Both the position numbers and the translations under genes were made by a program. The notes beneath the pieces were generated by a model. That model was not told the DNA's origin. It was given only the letters and a program-made list of their open reading frames with translations, and did no database searches. Shown here in pieces: positions 1 to 9,518 of a DNA stretch of 34,688 bases (positions within the stretch are counted from its first letter, which is position 1; each line of letters starts with the position of its first letter). This DNA comes from Akkermansiaceae bacterium (GTDB lineage Bacteria > Verrucomicrobiota > Verrucomicrobiia > Verrucomicrobiales > Akkermansiaceae): NCBI GenBank assembly GCA_903888515.1, contig CAISTY010000247.1, positions 1 to 34,688 of the forward strand, written 5' to 3'.

Positions 1-127
1 GGATAAACGCGGATGGACACTGATTGTAAGAGACTTGTGAAGAATCCAACTCGCACCCAGCGGGTGAGAGGCCAAGCATTCATAACTCTTTGATTATCCG
101 TGTGAATCTGTGTTCATCCGTGGTTCC
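1..127. repeat. Inverted pair of dispersed 'ACGGAT' type repeats
   Basis: Positions 1-25 read as repeated units of the type CGGATnnAC(A/G)C in forward orientation. Positions 92-127 contain the same kind of unit in reverse orientation (TATCCGTG, TTCATCCGTGG). The two blocks face each other across about 66 bases. Repeats of this sort (ACGGATGAACACGGAT-like, roughly 12-base period) are familiar as dispersed intergenic elements in Verrucomicrobiota, Planctomycetes and some deltaproteobacteria; that is recalled knowledge, not a search. The left block is cut by the window edge. No gene is supported here. Confidence 0.6.
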
Positions 128-199
128 ATTTCTGTTTCTAGCACCAGAACCCGCGCTACGCTGGAGTGTGGAATCGGGAGTAACTTTTGTTTGGAGGCT

Positions 200-243
200 C
201 CGGGCAAGATGCCCGGGCCACGTGGCGCGGGCATCCTGCCCGC
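200..243. repeat. Two adjacent REP-like palindromes (GGGCA/TGCCC core)
   Basis: Two small hairpins lie side by side: 200-216 (arms ccgggca / tgcccgg, loop aga) and 227-243 (arms gcgggca / tgcccgc, loop tcc), joined by the palindrome gccacgtggc. The same GGGCA...TGCCC core recurs at 24343-24362, which suggests a dispersed REP-like family. They lie downstream of the alpha-2-macroglobulin gene (which ends at 334 on the minus strand). They are not followed by a T-run, so a terminator role is not supported. The rest of 1-333 shows nothing recognisable. Confidence 0.55.
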
Positions 244-333
244 CGCCTGTAACAGCCAAGTTAGTCGGGAGGATCAATTGCTCCCAATCAGTTGAATCCG
301 TAAAATCGACGGTTTCCATTTTCCCTTTTAGGA

Positions 334-3300
334 TCACTCGATTTTCAGGCGCAGGTCCTCGGAATTGCCGCGGAGTTCGGGGGCATACATGGCGGCGGCG
401 GTGGCGGGCAGGGCTTTGTATATGCCGGGGGCCTCGGCGCGGAGTTGATAGCGCAGGGTGTGGGTTCCGCGGGGCAGGGCGCGGATGAAGAAGTTAACTG
501 ATTGGTCGCGCGGTTCCATGTAGGCGCTGAATCCGCCATCGCCGGAGATATATCCGCTCAGGGCGTCCAACGCCTCGAATCCGGCCGCCTTGGCATCGGA
601 GAAGATGAGATATTCGTAATCGTTTTTGCTTTCGAGGATGAGTTCCACCTCGATGCGGTCGCCGGACTTGAGGGCGGCGCCATCGGCGAGCGGTTCGCGG
701 CGGAAACGTTCGACACGTTGTTTGGCGATCAAGCCGGTGGCGTCGGGCACTTCGGTTTCCTTTTCCAGCGTGACGAGTTTGGAGATTTTGCGTTGCACCT
801 TCACTTCCAGGCCGGCGGCGCGCAGTTTGTCCTCGAGGGTGAAAACTTCCAGATAGGCATTGGCATAAAGGGTGCCTTTCCTGCCGGATTTTTTCAGTTC
901 GATGGCGTGTTTGCCGGTTGTGACCGCCTCGCCTGATAGAACCACGGTGCCATCGAAGGTGAACAGGTTGTCGCGGTCGATAGTCACCTTGCGCAAGGAT
1001 TTTCCGTCGAGCGAGATTTCCACCTCCATCTCCGGCACGTCCTCGCCGCTGGCCTTGAAGTATGCGGCGATCGCCTCGACGGCGAACGCCGTGTCGCGGG
1101 TGGATTCCCAATACGTCGCGTGTTTGCGGTTGTTGACGAGGTATTTGACGAGCCCGCGGGTGTCCGCGTCGTTGGGTTTCACGGCGGCTAACAGTTTGAG
1201 ATACCACGCGTGGGCCTCGACCTCGCTGCCATACCAGTTCCACCAGCAATTAGCGTTCTGGACATCGAGATAAGCGGTTTGGTTTTCGGCGTCGCGTTTG
1301 AGGAATTGGGAGACCATTTTCATCACTTCGTCGCGGCGGGCGTCGTCGCCCTTGCGGTGGTGTTCGAGGCCGACGAGGCACTTGGCGTACACCGGCAGTG
1401 CGAGACGGTCGCGATGGAGGAACGCGAGCATCGGCTCGGAATCGCGCCCGCCCTCGCCGAGCACCATGCGGACAAACGCGTCGGTCGCATCGCAGTTAGA
1501 TTTCTCATGGCGGTTGTCGTTTTTGATCTTCAGCTTCTCCTTGCGCATCGCCTCGCGTTCGACATGGAGTTGGAGCGCGGCGGTTTGTTTGCGCTCGTAG
1601 GCCATCAGCCATTCGATGCCTGAGTTAAGCATTACATCGGGGATCTTCGCGCCGTTGGATTTGGCGACCAACAGGCCGTGGACGACCACTGCGGTGGTGT
1701 GCGGATAGGAAAACTCTCCGTGGCCCGAGAACCAGCCCCAGCCGCCGTCGGAGTTTTGCATGTGCATGAGTTTGTCCACGCCGGCGGCCACCATTTTTTC
1801 CATTTCCGCTGCGTCGAACACCGGATTATTCTGCCACTGTTTCCACTGCGCCGCGCGCTCCGCGGCATCGCCGAGTTCCTGCGGATTGAGGTTGGTGCGC
1901 TTGGCTTTGATTTCCGCCAGATTGATCTTGAGATCATTGAGCATGCGCTGCGCGATCACCGCCGGCACGAAGCGGTTCAAGGTCTGCTCGGTGCAGCCGT
2001 GCGGATAACTTGCCAGATAGGGAATCGCATCGACCACCGCACCGGCGATGGTGGGCGAGAATCTAACTGTCAGCTTCGATTGATCCGGGCGCCGTTGTTC
2101 CGGCACCTCCAACAGGATTCTAGCGGAATTTTGGTCGGGCTCCACGGCGCGGCTCCACGCGTCCTGGCGCAGCATGCCGTGGACGAGCACCGGCAGCTTG
2201 CGCTCGACGGCATCGCCATCGGTGCCGGCATCGGCGCGCATCCTGATAGTCACCTCGCCTTCGCGCATGGCCTTGACGCGCCAATCGACGCGGGCTTCCG
2301 CGCGGGCGGCGATTTCCACGGTTTTGGCTGCGCCATCGATGGCTGACAGGTTCCTGCCGTCGAGTTCGAGAGAAACTTTCACCGACTTGGGCGCGTCGTA
2401 GTCATTGTGGACCACGGCGCTGAGCACCGCCTCATCGCGTTCGACGAGGAAGCGCGGTGCCTGCAGCCGGACTAACAAATCCTTGGAGGTGATGATTTCC
2501 GCGCAACCCTCGCCGACCTGGGTACCCTTGCCGAGCGTCCACACGCGGGCCTTCCATGTCGTTAGATTGTCGGGGAACTCCAACGGAATTTCGGCGCAGC
2601 CGTCGGCGTCGGTTTGGACGGTGCCCGACCATTTCAAGAGGTCGGCGAAGTCCTTGCGCACGAGGATGGGCGCGGCGTCAGGCGCTCCTCCACCCTCGGC
2701 AGCAGCCGCCATTTTGTTGCCTGACGCAGGCGTGGCGGCGTCCATCGCCATGCCGGGAGCAGCGGCCATGGGCACCGGTGCCGCATCCGCCATCATCATG
2801 CGGCCGGCGCTCTTGGCCCTCTTGCCACCCACACCTCCTCCGAAACCATATCCGCGACGAGACATGTCACCGATTCCATTTTCATCGCCGAAGCGGCCGA
2901 GTGATTGCATGCCTGGGGTTTTCGGGCGTTGGAGGTTGCCCGGTGATCCCGGCAGCGAATTGGATCCACTATATCCGCCGTAGGAATTCACCCACTTCCA
3001 GAAATTCTCATGGATAGGCCCGACGTTCGAGCCGCCGGTGATGGCTTCGAGCGATTTGTCATAGATGGCGAGCACGGCCGTGCCGATGACCGGTTTGCCC
3101 GCGGCATCTTGCAGGGTGACGCGCAGGCTGGATTTCTCCTGCGGTTTCACTTTGGGTTTCGCCGGGGTGAGGGTGACCTCTATCATCTTGCTAACAGGCG
3201 GCAGCAACACCTGTTTGACTGCCTTGTGGACTTTAGCGCCATGCACGGTGATCGCCTCGATAAACATGTTAGGCATATCCTTGAGATCGAGCGGGACCTC

Positions 3301-6300
3301 CACTTCCAGGCTTTTGCCGGTGAGTTGGACGCGTTTCGCCTCGCGTCCGGCGCTGCCGGCGATGTGCAGGAACAGCCAGACATGGGCATTGGGGCGGTCG
3401 CTGTTGACGCGGAGTTTGAGGGTGTCGCCGGGTTTGTATGCGGCTTTGTCGGACACCAGTTCGAGCGGGCCGAACTTCCATGCGGCCGGATCATCGCGAC
3501 CGGGGCCATGGACGTTGAGAATGGTGGCACCTTCCGCGGCTTCAGCACCCTTGAACGACAGGCTGGCGGCCAAGCGGTATTGGCCGGTGGCGGGCGCGGC
3601 GAATTTCTGATGGACCTCGCCTGCGGCGTCCGTTTCGAGTGGCCATGACTGGATTTCCTTTTCATCGATGCGGCCGTTGGGTCCGCTTGTTAGAAGATAG
3701 AGCTTGAGTGTGCCCTTCGCGCCGGCCACCGGCTTGCCCGCGAGGGTGGCGGAGGAAATCGTCGCCTCCACGGCATCGCCGGACTTCGCGTAACCGCGGT
3801 TCGTCCAGACAACCACTTCGAAAGGTTTGCGGGCGGCGATCACCGAGCCGGTGGCGCGCTCCTCACGGCGCGATGCGTCCACCACCCGCGCTTCTATCGA
3901 ATACTTCGCATCCATGTCCCCGTGGACCGCTTTGGCGGGCGCGGTATCGATTTCCACCTTGGCGGTGCCGTCCGGGCCTATGGCCAGGTTTTGCTTGAGC
4001 ACCAGCTCGTCGGGGGTCCAGCGGTTGCCCTGCCACCACGGCGGGTGGGGTGGCAGGCAGCCCCAGCTTTTCCACGTCGGGTGCCATGACGACGCGTCCG
4101 CGCCGTTCCACCATGCGCCCGGGCCATAGAGCCAATCCCAGCGCCAGCACGGGAACCAGCGTTCGCCGAGCGACGAGCGCTTGACGATGATCTCGACGTT
4201 CGCATTTCTAACAGGCGCGCCGTGGAAATAGGAAGCCTTGACGGTGGCGCTGAACTTGTCCCCGAGTCTAACCGGTTCGGCGGGGGCCTCGACCTTCACC
4301 TCGTATTCCGGTTTCCGGTATTCCTCGACTTGGAAGGACACCCCGGCGGAAATATGGTTTTCTATCTGATAGTCCGCACGCCACGCGCCGAGCGGCGCGT
4401 CTTTGGGGATGATGGTTTCGGTTTCTACCGCGCCGAGCGCGTCGGTTTTGAGGTTGGCTATTTTCACGGCTTCCTCGCCGCGGCCATTGAAGAGCGTGAG
4501 CGTGCCAGATTTGTTAGCCCACTTGGTTTCGTTAGGTTCGAAGTAGCCGGTTTCGCGCAGGAAGAACTTGAGGTGCACGGTATGTCCCGGTTTGTAGAGC
4601 GGTCTGTCGGTGATGCCGTAGGAGATGTCGCGGTTGCCATTTTCCCAGGATGCGTCCTGGGCGAAAAACCCTTGGAAGCCGAAGAATGCCGGGCTGCGGT
4701 CCTGGGTTCGGGCGATGGCGAGCCACTGGTATTCCGGATCCCAATCGCCGGGTTTGAGCAGGGTTTTGCCATCGGCATCGGTGACCCGCTTGAACTCCTT
4801 GGTATGCACGTCCATGCGGCGGCCGAGCGGCAGCTTGCGGTCATGATAGATCATGCGGTAACCGAAAAACCCGACGTCGGCCCCGACGACCGGCGCGCCG
4901 CTGGCGGCATCGGCGACCCACCACTGGAGTTTGCCGGCGACGTCGCGTTGGACGAGCACGGAATCGACGATCCAGACGAGCGTGTGGAACTCGTTGCCGT
5001 TGGCAATTTTTCCGGTGATCCACCAGGCTCCGGCCTTGTCGAGCGGCACTTCGATTTCGGTGCGGGAGTCGCGGTGTTTTGCGCGCGGGGTGAGTTGTGC
5101 TTCCCAGGTAGCGGCGGTTTTGCCGATGAATCTCGATTGCGGCTCCTGGATGAGGCGGTGGGCGATCTGTGAGGGATTCACGCGTTGCCCGTCGAACTGG
5201 GCGGGATTGCTTTTCAGATAGTCGATGGTTTCCTTGAGCACCGCCTCCATGTCCACCGGTGCGGCGCTCAGGGTGATGTTAGATGCGTTGCGGAAAACCA
5301 GCGGCAGTCTGGGTTTCACGCCGGCGGGCACGGTTTCGGCGGGTCCAAAGCGGCCCCAGTTGCCGGTGATTTGTTGGAGGAGTTTTTGGCGTGAGTCGTT
5401 CTGGCCGGTCCCGTGTTTGGCGATGGTTTTTTCCAGCACCTCGCGGGCCTTGTCGTATTGGCGGCGGTTGAGAAAAACCTGGGTGAGGGTATCGCCGGCC
5501 TGCCCGTTTTGATTGAGAATCGAGCGATAGAGCGCGATGAAATGGTGGTCGGCCGGGAGTTTGAAGCGGCGCACGCCATCGGAGGTTTTGGCGAGGCACT
5601 CGTCCTCGGCGAGGGTGTCCATTTCGAGGATGCCCTTGGCACTATCAGGATCCTGTTCGCGCCACCAGCCGAAGGAAGAAAGCGTTTCCGTGCCGAATTG
5701 GGATTGCGAGAAGCGGGCGAGTTGCAACGTGATGGCAACGGCCTGATCCGGCATGAGGCGCACGATTTCCGCGAGCGCGAAACGCCAGCGTTCGCCGTCG
5801 TTTTTGGCAGCCTCCCACGACGCGGGGATCTGATAGAGAACGGGGCCGTCCTTGGCCCATGGCGCGCCTTCGGTGCCGCCCTCGGGCCCCGGTTCGCCCC
5901 ATTCGGGCAACATTGCGATGGGTGTTAGAGTCTGGAGTTTCCAGGCCTCTGCCTGGCGGAAAACTCCGCCGAGCTTCTCCCAGATGCCGACGCGCTCGAA
6001 ATCGTCCGCGGCTTTGGCGACCGCCTGGCGGAGCAGTTGCAGCGAGCGGATGGAGTCGCGGTAGGTGGTATCCACGGAAGCCCCCGCGGTGGCTGCCGGC
6101 TCGGCAACCGGTCCACCTTCCATGCCGCGCGGGCCGATGCCGCCGGGACGGATGCCCTGAAAGCGCGGGCCACCGAAGTGCGGCTGCCCGCCGCGCTGGA
6201 AATCCCCGGCGATGAGGCGGCCGACATGCGGCACTTGGCGGTAGGCTTCCGCTGCGCATGTGAGCAAGCGCGCATTCTCCGGGTGGGCGGCAACCGCGTT

Positions 6301-6546
6301 TTCGACGAGCCCGTCGAACTCGCCCCACGCGTTGAGGTTTCTCAAGGCAGTTATGGCGCGATCGAGATCCGTGCCGGATTCCTTATCCGAGACGGGCATC
6401 AGTTTTTGCTGATAGGCGTTCATCGCGTCGCGCCACATGCCGCGTTCAATGAGTTTGTCACGCTCCTTGCGCAGGGCCGGGACATCCTGAGCCATGAGTT
6501 GGAGAGGGAATAGAACGGTGAAACAAAAGCAAGCCAGAGTTTTCAT
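334..6546 (-). CDS. Large alpha-2-macroglobulin family protein with thioester motif
   Basis: A 2070-residue exported protein of the bacterial alpha-2-macroglobulin (A2M) family, which is thought to trap or inhibit attacking proteases in the cell envelope. The start is ATG followed by a signal peptide (MKTLACFCFTVLFPLQLMAQ). An N-terminal helical part (about 25-430) precedes the macroglobulin domains. The MG2-type motif DRPLYKPGH lies near residue 645. A Gly/Ala/Met-rich low-complexity stretch at about 1225-1285 sits where a protease 'bait' region would be expected, directly before the A2M core. The thioester motif CTEQ is at residues 1518-1521, inside YPHGCTEQ, so the Cys and Gln needed for the intramolecular bond are present. 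A thioester-domain section with WGWFSG repeats and a C-terminal receptor-like domain follow. The protein is longer than the usual 1500-1900 residues because of the N-terminal extension. No penicillin-binding protein 1C gene lies beside it within the window. There is no lipobox, so it is probably periplasmic and soluble. Confidence 0.93.
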   Translation of the reverse strand: MKTLACFCFTVLFPLQLMAQDVPALRKERDKLIERGMWRDAMNAYQQKLMPVSDKESGTDLDRAITALRNLNAWGEFDGLVENAVAAHPENARLLTCAAEAYRQVPHVGRLIAGDFQRGGQPHFGGPRFQGIRPGGIGPRGMEGGPVAEPAATAGASVDTTYRDSIRSLQLLRQAVAKAADDFERVGIWEKLGGVFRQAEAWKLQTLTPIAMLPEWGEPGPEGGTEGAPWAKDGPVLYQIPASWEAAKNDGERWRFALAEIVRLMPDQAVAITLQLARFSQSQFGTETLSSFGWWREQDPDSAKGILEMDTLAEDECLAKTSDGVRRFKLPADHHFIALYRSILNQNGQAGDTLTQVFLNRRQYDKAREVLEKTIAKHGTGQNDSRQKLLQQITGNWGRFGPAETVPAGVKPRLPLVFRNASNITLSAAPVDMEAVLKETIDYLKSNPAQFDGQRVNPSQIAHRLIQEPQSRFIGKTAATWEAQLTPRAKHRDSRTEIEVPLDKAGAWWITGKIANGNEFHTLVWIVDSVLVQRDVAGKLQWWVADAASGAPVVGADVGFFGYRMIYHDRKLPLGRRMDVHTKEFKRVTDADGKTLLKPGDWDPEYQWLAIARTQDRSPAFFGFQGFFAQDASWENGNRDISYGITDRPLYKPGHTVHLKFFLRETGYFEPNETKWANKSGTLTLFNGRGEEAVKIANLKTDALGAVETETIIPKDAPLGAWRADYQIENHISAGVSFQVEEYRKPEYEVKVEAPAEPVRLGDKFSATVKASYFHGAPVRNANVEIIVKRSSLGERWFPCWRWDWLYGPGAWWNGADASSWHPTWKSWGCLPPHPPWWQGNRWTPDELVLKQNLAIGPDGTAKVEIDTAPAKAVHGDMDAKYSIEARVVDASRREERATGSVIAARKPFEVVVWTNRGYAKSGDAVEATISSATLAGKPVAGAKGTLKLYLLTSGPNGRIDEKEIQSWPLETDAAGEVHQKFAAPATGQYRLAASLSFKGAEAAEGATILNVHGPGRDDPAAWKFGPLELVSDKAAYKPGDTLKLRVNSDRPNAHVWLFLHIAGSAGREAKRVQLTGKSLEVEVPLDLKDMPNMFIEAITVHGAKVHKAVKQVLLPPVSKMIEVTLTPAKPKVKPQEKSSLRVTLQDAAGKPVIGTAVLAIYDKSLEAITGGSNVGPIHENFWKWVNSYGGYSGSNSLPGSPGNLQRPKTPGMQSLGRFGDENGIGDMSRRGYGFGGGVGGKRAKSAGRMMMADAAPVPMAAAPGMAMDAATPASGNKMAAAAEGGGAPDAAPILVRKDFADLLKWSGTVQTDADGCAEIPLEFPDNLTTWKARVWTLGKGTQVGEGCAEIITSKDLLVRLQAPRFLVERDEAVLSAVVHNDYDAPKSVKVSLELDGRNLSAIDGAAKTVEIAARAEARVDWRVKAMREGEVTIRMRADAGTDGDAVERKLPVLVHGMLRQDAWSRAVEPDQNSARILLEVPEQRRPDQSKLTVRFSPTIAGAVVDAIPYLASYPHGCTEQTLNRFVPAVIAQRMLNDLKINLAEIKAKRTNLNPQELGDAAERAAQWKQWQNNPVFDAAEMEKMVAAGVDKLMHMQNSDGGWGWFSGHGEFSYPHTTAVVVHGLLVAKSNGAKIPDVMLNSGIEWLMAYERKQTAALQLHVEREAMRKEKLKIKNDNRHEKSNCDATDAFVRMVLGEGGRDSEPMLAFLHRDRLALPVYAKCLVGLEHHRKGDDARRDEVMKMVSQFLKRDAENQTAYLDVQNANCWWNWYGSEVEAHAWYLKLLAAVKPNDADTRGLVKYLVNNRKHATYWESTRDTAFAVEAIAAYFKASGEDVPEMEVEISLDGKSLRKVTIDRDNLFTFDGTVVLSGEAVTTGKHAIELKKSGRKGTLYANAYLEVFTLEDKLRAAGLEVKVQRKISKLVTLEKETEVPDATGLIAKQRVERFRREPLADGAALKSGDRIEVELILESKNDYEYLIFSDAKAAGFEALDALSGYISGDGGFSAYMEPRDQSVNFFIRALPRGTHTLRYQLRAEAPGIYKALPATAAAMYAPELRGNSEDLRLKIE

Positions 6547-6748
6547 GTCACCGGAAATGACACACGAAAGGCCAGAAACTTAGAAGAATAAAAAGTTTGC
6601 CCACTGCGGCGATGGATGGTGCCGCTGCCACCATCTGATCATCACGCTTTTCCTGATCCATGCCGATGGCTGAGGAAACAACGGGCAAACCTCTCATATC
6701 CGAACACTCACAGGACGCGGTAAAATTCGATTGCATCGCACGAATCGG

Positions 6749-6776
6749 TTGCCAGCGGGCGGGAATACGCTATGCT
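6749..6776 (+). promoter_or_regulatory. Candidate sigma-70-type promoter for asd
   Basis: TTGCCA (6749-6754) and TATGCT (6771-6776) are separated by 16 bases and lie 34 bases before the aspartate-semialdehyde dehydrogenase start. This is the best match I see in the 264-base divergent region 6547-6810, which otherwise holds no gene. It is a by-eye consensus match only. Confidence 0.35.
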
Positions 6777-6810
6777 GCGCAGCCCGGTTCGAAAAACCGG
6801 CCAGTGAAAA

Positions 6811-7809
6811 ATGAACCTCCCTCATGTAGCGATTGTTGGCGCGACGGGTGCCGTCGGCGTGGAAATGCTCCTTTGTCTCGAACAGCGGAATTTTCCGCTC
6901 GGCAAGTTGAAGCTGCTGGCTTCGGTGCGCTCGGCGGGGAAACGCCTGAAATTCCGCGGCGGGGACGTCGTGGTCGAGGAACTCACCCATGATTCGTTTG
7001 CCGGCGTGGACATCGCGTTGTTCAGCGCGGGAGGCGGCATTTCCAAGGAATTCGCACCCTCTGCGGCGGCCGCCGGGGCCGTGGTGATTGACAACTCGTC
7101 CGCCTTCCGGATGGAGGCTGACGTGCCGTTGGTGGTGCCGGAAATCAACCCGTCAGCCGCTAACAACCACCCCCGCAACATCATTGCGAATCCTAACTGC
7201 ACCACCATCATCGCGTTAATGGCGCTCGCTCCCTTGCACGCGGCCTTCGGACTGCGATCGATCATCGCGTCCAGCTATCAGGCGGTTTCCGGCTCGGGTG
7301 CGCAAGGGATCATCGAGCTGGAAGAACAGGTGAAAGCCATCACCACCGGCCAGCCGTTCACGCCGCGAGTGTATCCCCGCCAGATCGCCTTCAACGTGAT
7401 CCCGCAGGTCGATGCCTTCACCGACAACGGCTACACCAAGGAAGAACTCAAGATGTTGCACGAAGGCCGGAAAATCCTCGGGTTGCCCGAACTCCGCGTC
7501 TCGTGCACCTGTGTGCGCGTGCCGGTCTATCGGTCGCACTCGGTTTCCATCACCGCGCAATTCGAGCGCCCGGTCAACTCCGACGCCGCCCGCGCCGCGT
7601 TCGTCGGCAAACCCGGCATCCAAGTGGTCGATGACCCGGCTAACAGAATCTTCCCGGTGCCGCTTGACACTACCGGCAAAGACGATTGTCTGGTGGGCCG
7701 CATTCGTAAAAACCTGGTCCTCGACAATGCCCTTGACCTGTGGGTTGTGGGCGACCAGGTGCGCAAGGGTGCCGCCCTCAATGCGGTGCAAATCGCGGAG
7801 CTGCTGTGA
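6811..7809 (+). CDS. asd: Aspartate-semialdehyde dehydrogenase
   Basis: Converts L-aspartyl-4-phosphate to L-aspartate 4-semialdehyde with NADPH, the branch-point step to lysine/diaminopimelate, threonine and methionine; cytosolic. It has 332 residues, the normal length. The N-terminal Rossmann motif VGATGAVG is at residues 9-16. The phosphate-binding SAGG and DNSSAFRM segments follow. The catalytic cysteine is in NPNCTTI at about residue 130. The active-site region SYQAVSGSGAQG and the conserved RVPVYRSHS segment with its histidine near residue 243 are present. The ATG start directly precedes the glycine-rich motif, as is usual. A candidate promoter lies 34 bases upstream, and two further plus-strand genes follow at short spacing, so it may head a small transcription unit. 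Confidence 0.96.
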   Translation: MNLPHVAIVGATGAVGVEMLLCLEQRNFPLGKLKLLASVRSAGKRLKFRGGDVVVEELTHDSFAGVDIALFSAGGGISKEFAPSAAAAGAVVIDNSSAFRMEADVPLVVPEINPSAANNHPRNIIANPNCTTIIALMALAPLHAAFGLRSIIASSYQAVSGSGAQGIIELEEQVKAITTGQPFTPRVYPRQIAFNVIPQVDAFTDNGYTKEELKMLHEGRKILGLPELRVSCTCVRVPVYRSHSVSITAQFERPVNSDAARAAFVGKPGIQVVDDPANRIFPVPLDTTGKDDCLVGRIRKNLVLDNALDLWVVGDQVRKGAALNAVQIAELL

Positions 7810-7840
7810 AGAAATGTTTGTTTGATAACGCCAACTTGTC

Positions 7841-8512
7841 ATGACTGATCAGGAAAAAATGGAGAAGCTTTTTGAAGCGGCGCTGCGTGCTCCTACCGAG
7901 CCGGATGCGCTCAAGCCGAAGCGGGCGGTCGTGCCACAAGAGGCTCCCGCACCAGTTGCCGCGCCTGAGGTGGTTGCAGCCATCGCGGATCCTGCGGTTC
8001 CTGTCGTCAACGCCGGCCTTGATGAGGAGACTGCTGCGGAATTAGGGGCTTTGCTTGACGAGCGACAGCAGCGGATGGAGCGCCAGCGCCGCCGCAACAA
8101 GCTGGTCACTGTGGTGGTGTTTTTAGCTCTAACAGGCGGCGGATACGGCTGGTTCATCCAATCACCGCAGCGGGTCCAGGCATTCCATGAAGCCGTGAAT
8201 GACATCCGGTCCATCGGCGATTTCGCGTCCATCGTCGCCAAATACAACAAGTCGCTCGAAAAAATCAAAGTTCACTCGACGGAGATTGACAATGCCACCG
8301 CATCCATGGGCATCGACCCCACCAAGGACAACAGCGAGGATCCATATTTGGAGAAAGAGACCAAGGAGATGATGATCGGCGAGGGAAAAACCGTCGGCGA
8401 ACGCAACCGTGTCTTACGAGATAAATTCGGGACGGCGGGAAAAAACGGCGGCAAACTCGGGATCCCCGCCCCGGTCCCCGCGGCTGGCGCGCCGCCGCCG
8501 CCAAACCCGTGA
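7841..8512 (+). CDS. Hypothetical single-pass membrane protein
   Basis: I do not recognise a family. The 223-residue product has a Pro/Ala-rich acidic N-terminus (about 1-70), a charged helical stretch rich in Arg/Gln just before one transmembrane helix (LVTVVVFLALTGGGYGWF, about residues 86-105), then a helical charged region and a Pro/Ala-rich C-terminus. The positive charge before the helix suggests the N-terminus stays in the cytoplasm and the C-terminal half faces the periplasm. It begins 31 bases after asd and ends 33 bases before the polyprenyl synthase gene, so co-transcription with both is plausible. Reading-frame integrity and its position in a compact gene run support it as a real gene. 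Nothing indicates function. Confidence 0.75.
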   Translation: MTDQEKMEKLFEAALRAPTEPDALKPKRAVVPQEAPAPVAAPEVVAAIADPAVPVVNAGLDEETAAELGALLDERQQRMERQRRRNKLVTVVVFLALTGGGYGWFIQSPQRVQAFHEAVNDIRSIGDFASIVAKYNKSLEKIKVHSTEIDNATASMGIDPTKDNSEDPYLEKETKEMMIGEGKTVGERNRVLRDKFGTAGKNGGKLGIPAPVPAAGAPPPPNP

Positions 8513-8545
8513 GGGCACCTGCCGGACAAGCAGACTATTCCTCCC

Positions 8546-9427
8546 ATGCACCTCAAAAACTATCTATCAGACCGCGCTGCCGATGTGGATGCCGCGATGG
8601 ATGTTTTTTTGCCGAAAGCGAAGGATAGACCAGCGACGATCCATGCGGCGATGCGTTACGCCGTGTTCGCCGGAGGCAAACGCTTGCGCCCCGTGCTCTG
8701 CCTCGCCGCTGCCGAGGCGTGCGGGGGCGCACTCTCCAACGCCCTCGCCCCGGCCTGCGCGGTTGAGTTGATGCATACTTACTCGCTCGTCCACGACGAT
8801 CTGCCCGCCATGGACGACGACGACCTGCGGCGCGGCCGACCGACCTGTCACAAGGTTTATGGTGAGGGCATGGCCGTGCTGTGCGGCGACGCTCTGCTCA
8901 CGGAAGCGTTTCTCGTGCTGGCCCAGACCCCGGTCACAAAACGCTACGGCACACGCGACCTCATCACCGAACTCGCGGCAACCGGTGGCAGCAAACAACT
9001 CATCGGCGGCCAAGTCATGGACCTTGAGGGAGAGGGAAAAAAACTCACCCGCCGCGAACTCGTGCGCATCCATGAAGCGAAAACCGCCGCGTTGCTCACC
9101 ACCGCGTTGCGCCTAGGCGCGATGACCGCCAACGCCAGTCCCGCAAAACTCGTCGCACTCACGCAATTCGGCTACAACCTCGGCCTCGCATTCCAAGTCA
9201 TCGACGACATCCTCGACATCACCCAAAGCACCGAAGTGTTAGGCAAAACCGCCGGCAAGGACCAGGCCGTCGCCAAAGCCACCTATCCGTCGGTGCTCGG
9301 GCTGGCAGAATCCCGCAAGCAAGCCGCGAAACTCACCCGCGCGGCGATGAATGCGCTCAGGCCGCTGGGGAAAAAAGCGGCGCGCTTGGAAGAAATCGCC
9401 GCCTATCTCTTGCGGCGCGAATATTGA
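8546..9427 (+). CDS. ispA: Short-chain polyprenyl (farnesyl/geranylgeranyl) diphosphate synthase
   Basis: A trans-isoprenyl diphosphate synthase that condenses isopentenyl diphosphate with allylic diphosphates to make farnesyl- or geranylgeranyl-diphosphate for quinones, undecaprenyl carriers and terpenoids. It has 293 residues, typical of IspA-type enzymes. The first aspartate-rich motif is DDLPAMDDDD at about residues 83-92, in the form with extra residues between the Asp pair that is common in bacterial FPP synthases. GGKRLRP sits near the N-terminus, and the second aspartate-rich motif is DDILD near 220-224 with the FQVIDD context. Product chain length cannot be fixed from sequence alone, so ispA is the best symbol rather than a certain one. 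It is the last gene of the plus-strand run and faces a convergent minus-strand operon about 90 bases away. Confidence 0.92.
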   Translation: MHLKNYLSDRAADVDAAMDVFLPKAKDRPATIHAAMRYAVFAGGKRLRPVLCLAAAEACGGALSNALAPACAVELMHTYSLVHDDLPAMDDDDLRRGRPTCHKVYGEGMAVLCGDALLTEAFLVLAQTPVTKRYGTRDLITELAATGGSKQLIGGQVMDLEGEGKKLTRRELVRIHEAKTAALLTTALRLGAMTANASPAKLVALTQFGYNLGLAFQVIDDILDITQSTEVLGKTAGKDQAVAKATYPSVLGLAESRKQAAKLTRAAMNALRPLGKKAARLEEIAAYLLRREY

Positions 9428-9518
9428 GGGCAGTCATATCCACCACATATCTACAGATCGGGTGACTGTTAGATGAGCCAGCCCTGTCAAACCCGCGCCA
9501 AAGCCAATCGCGCGACTA

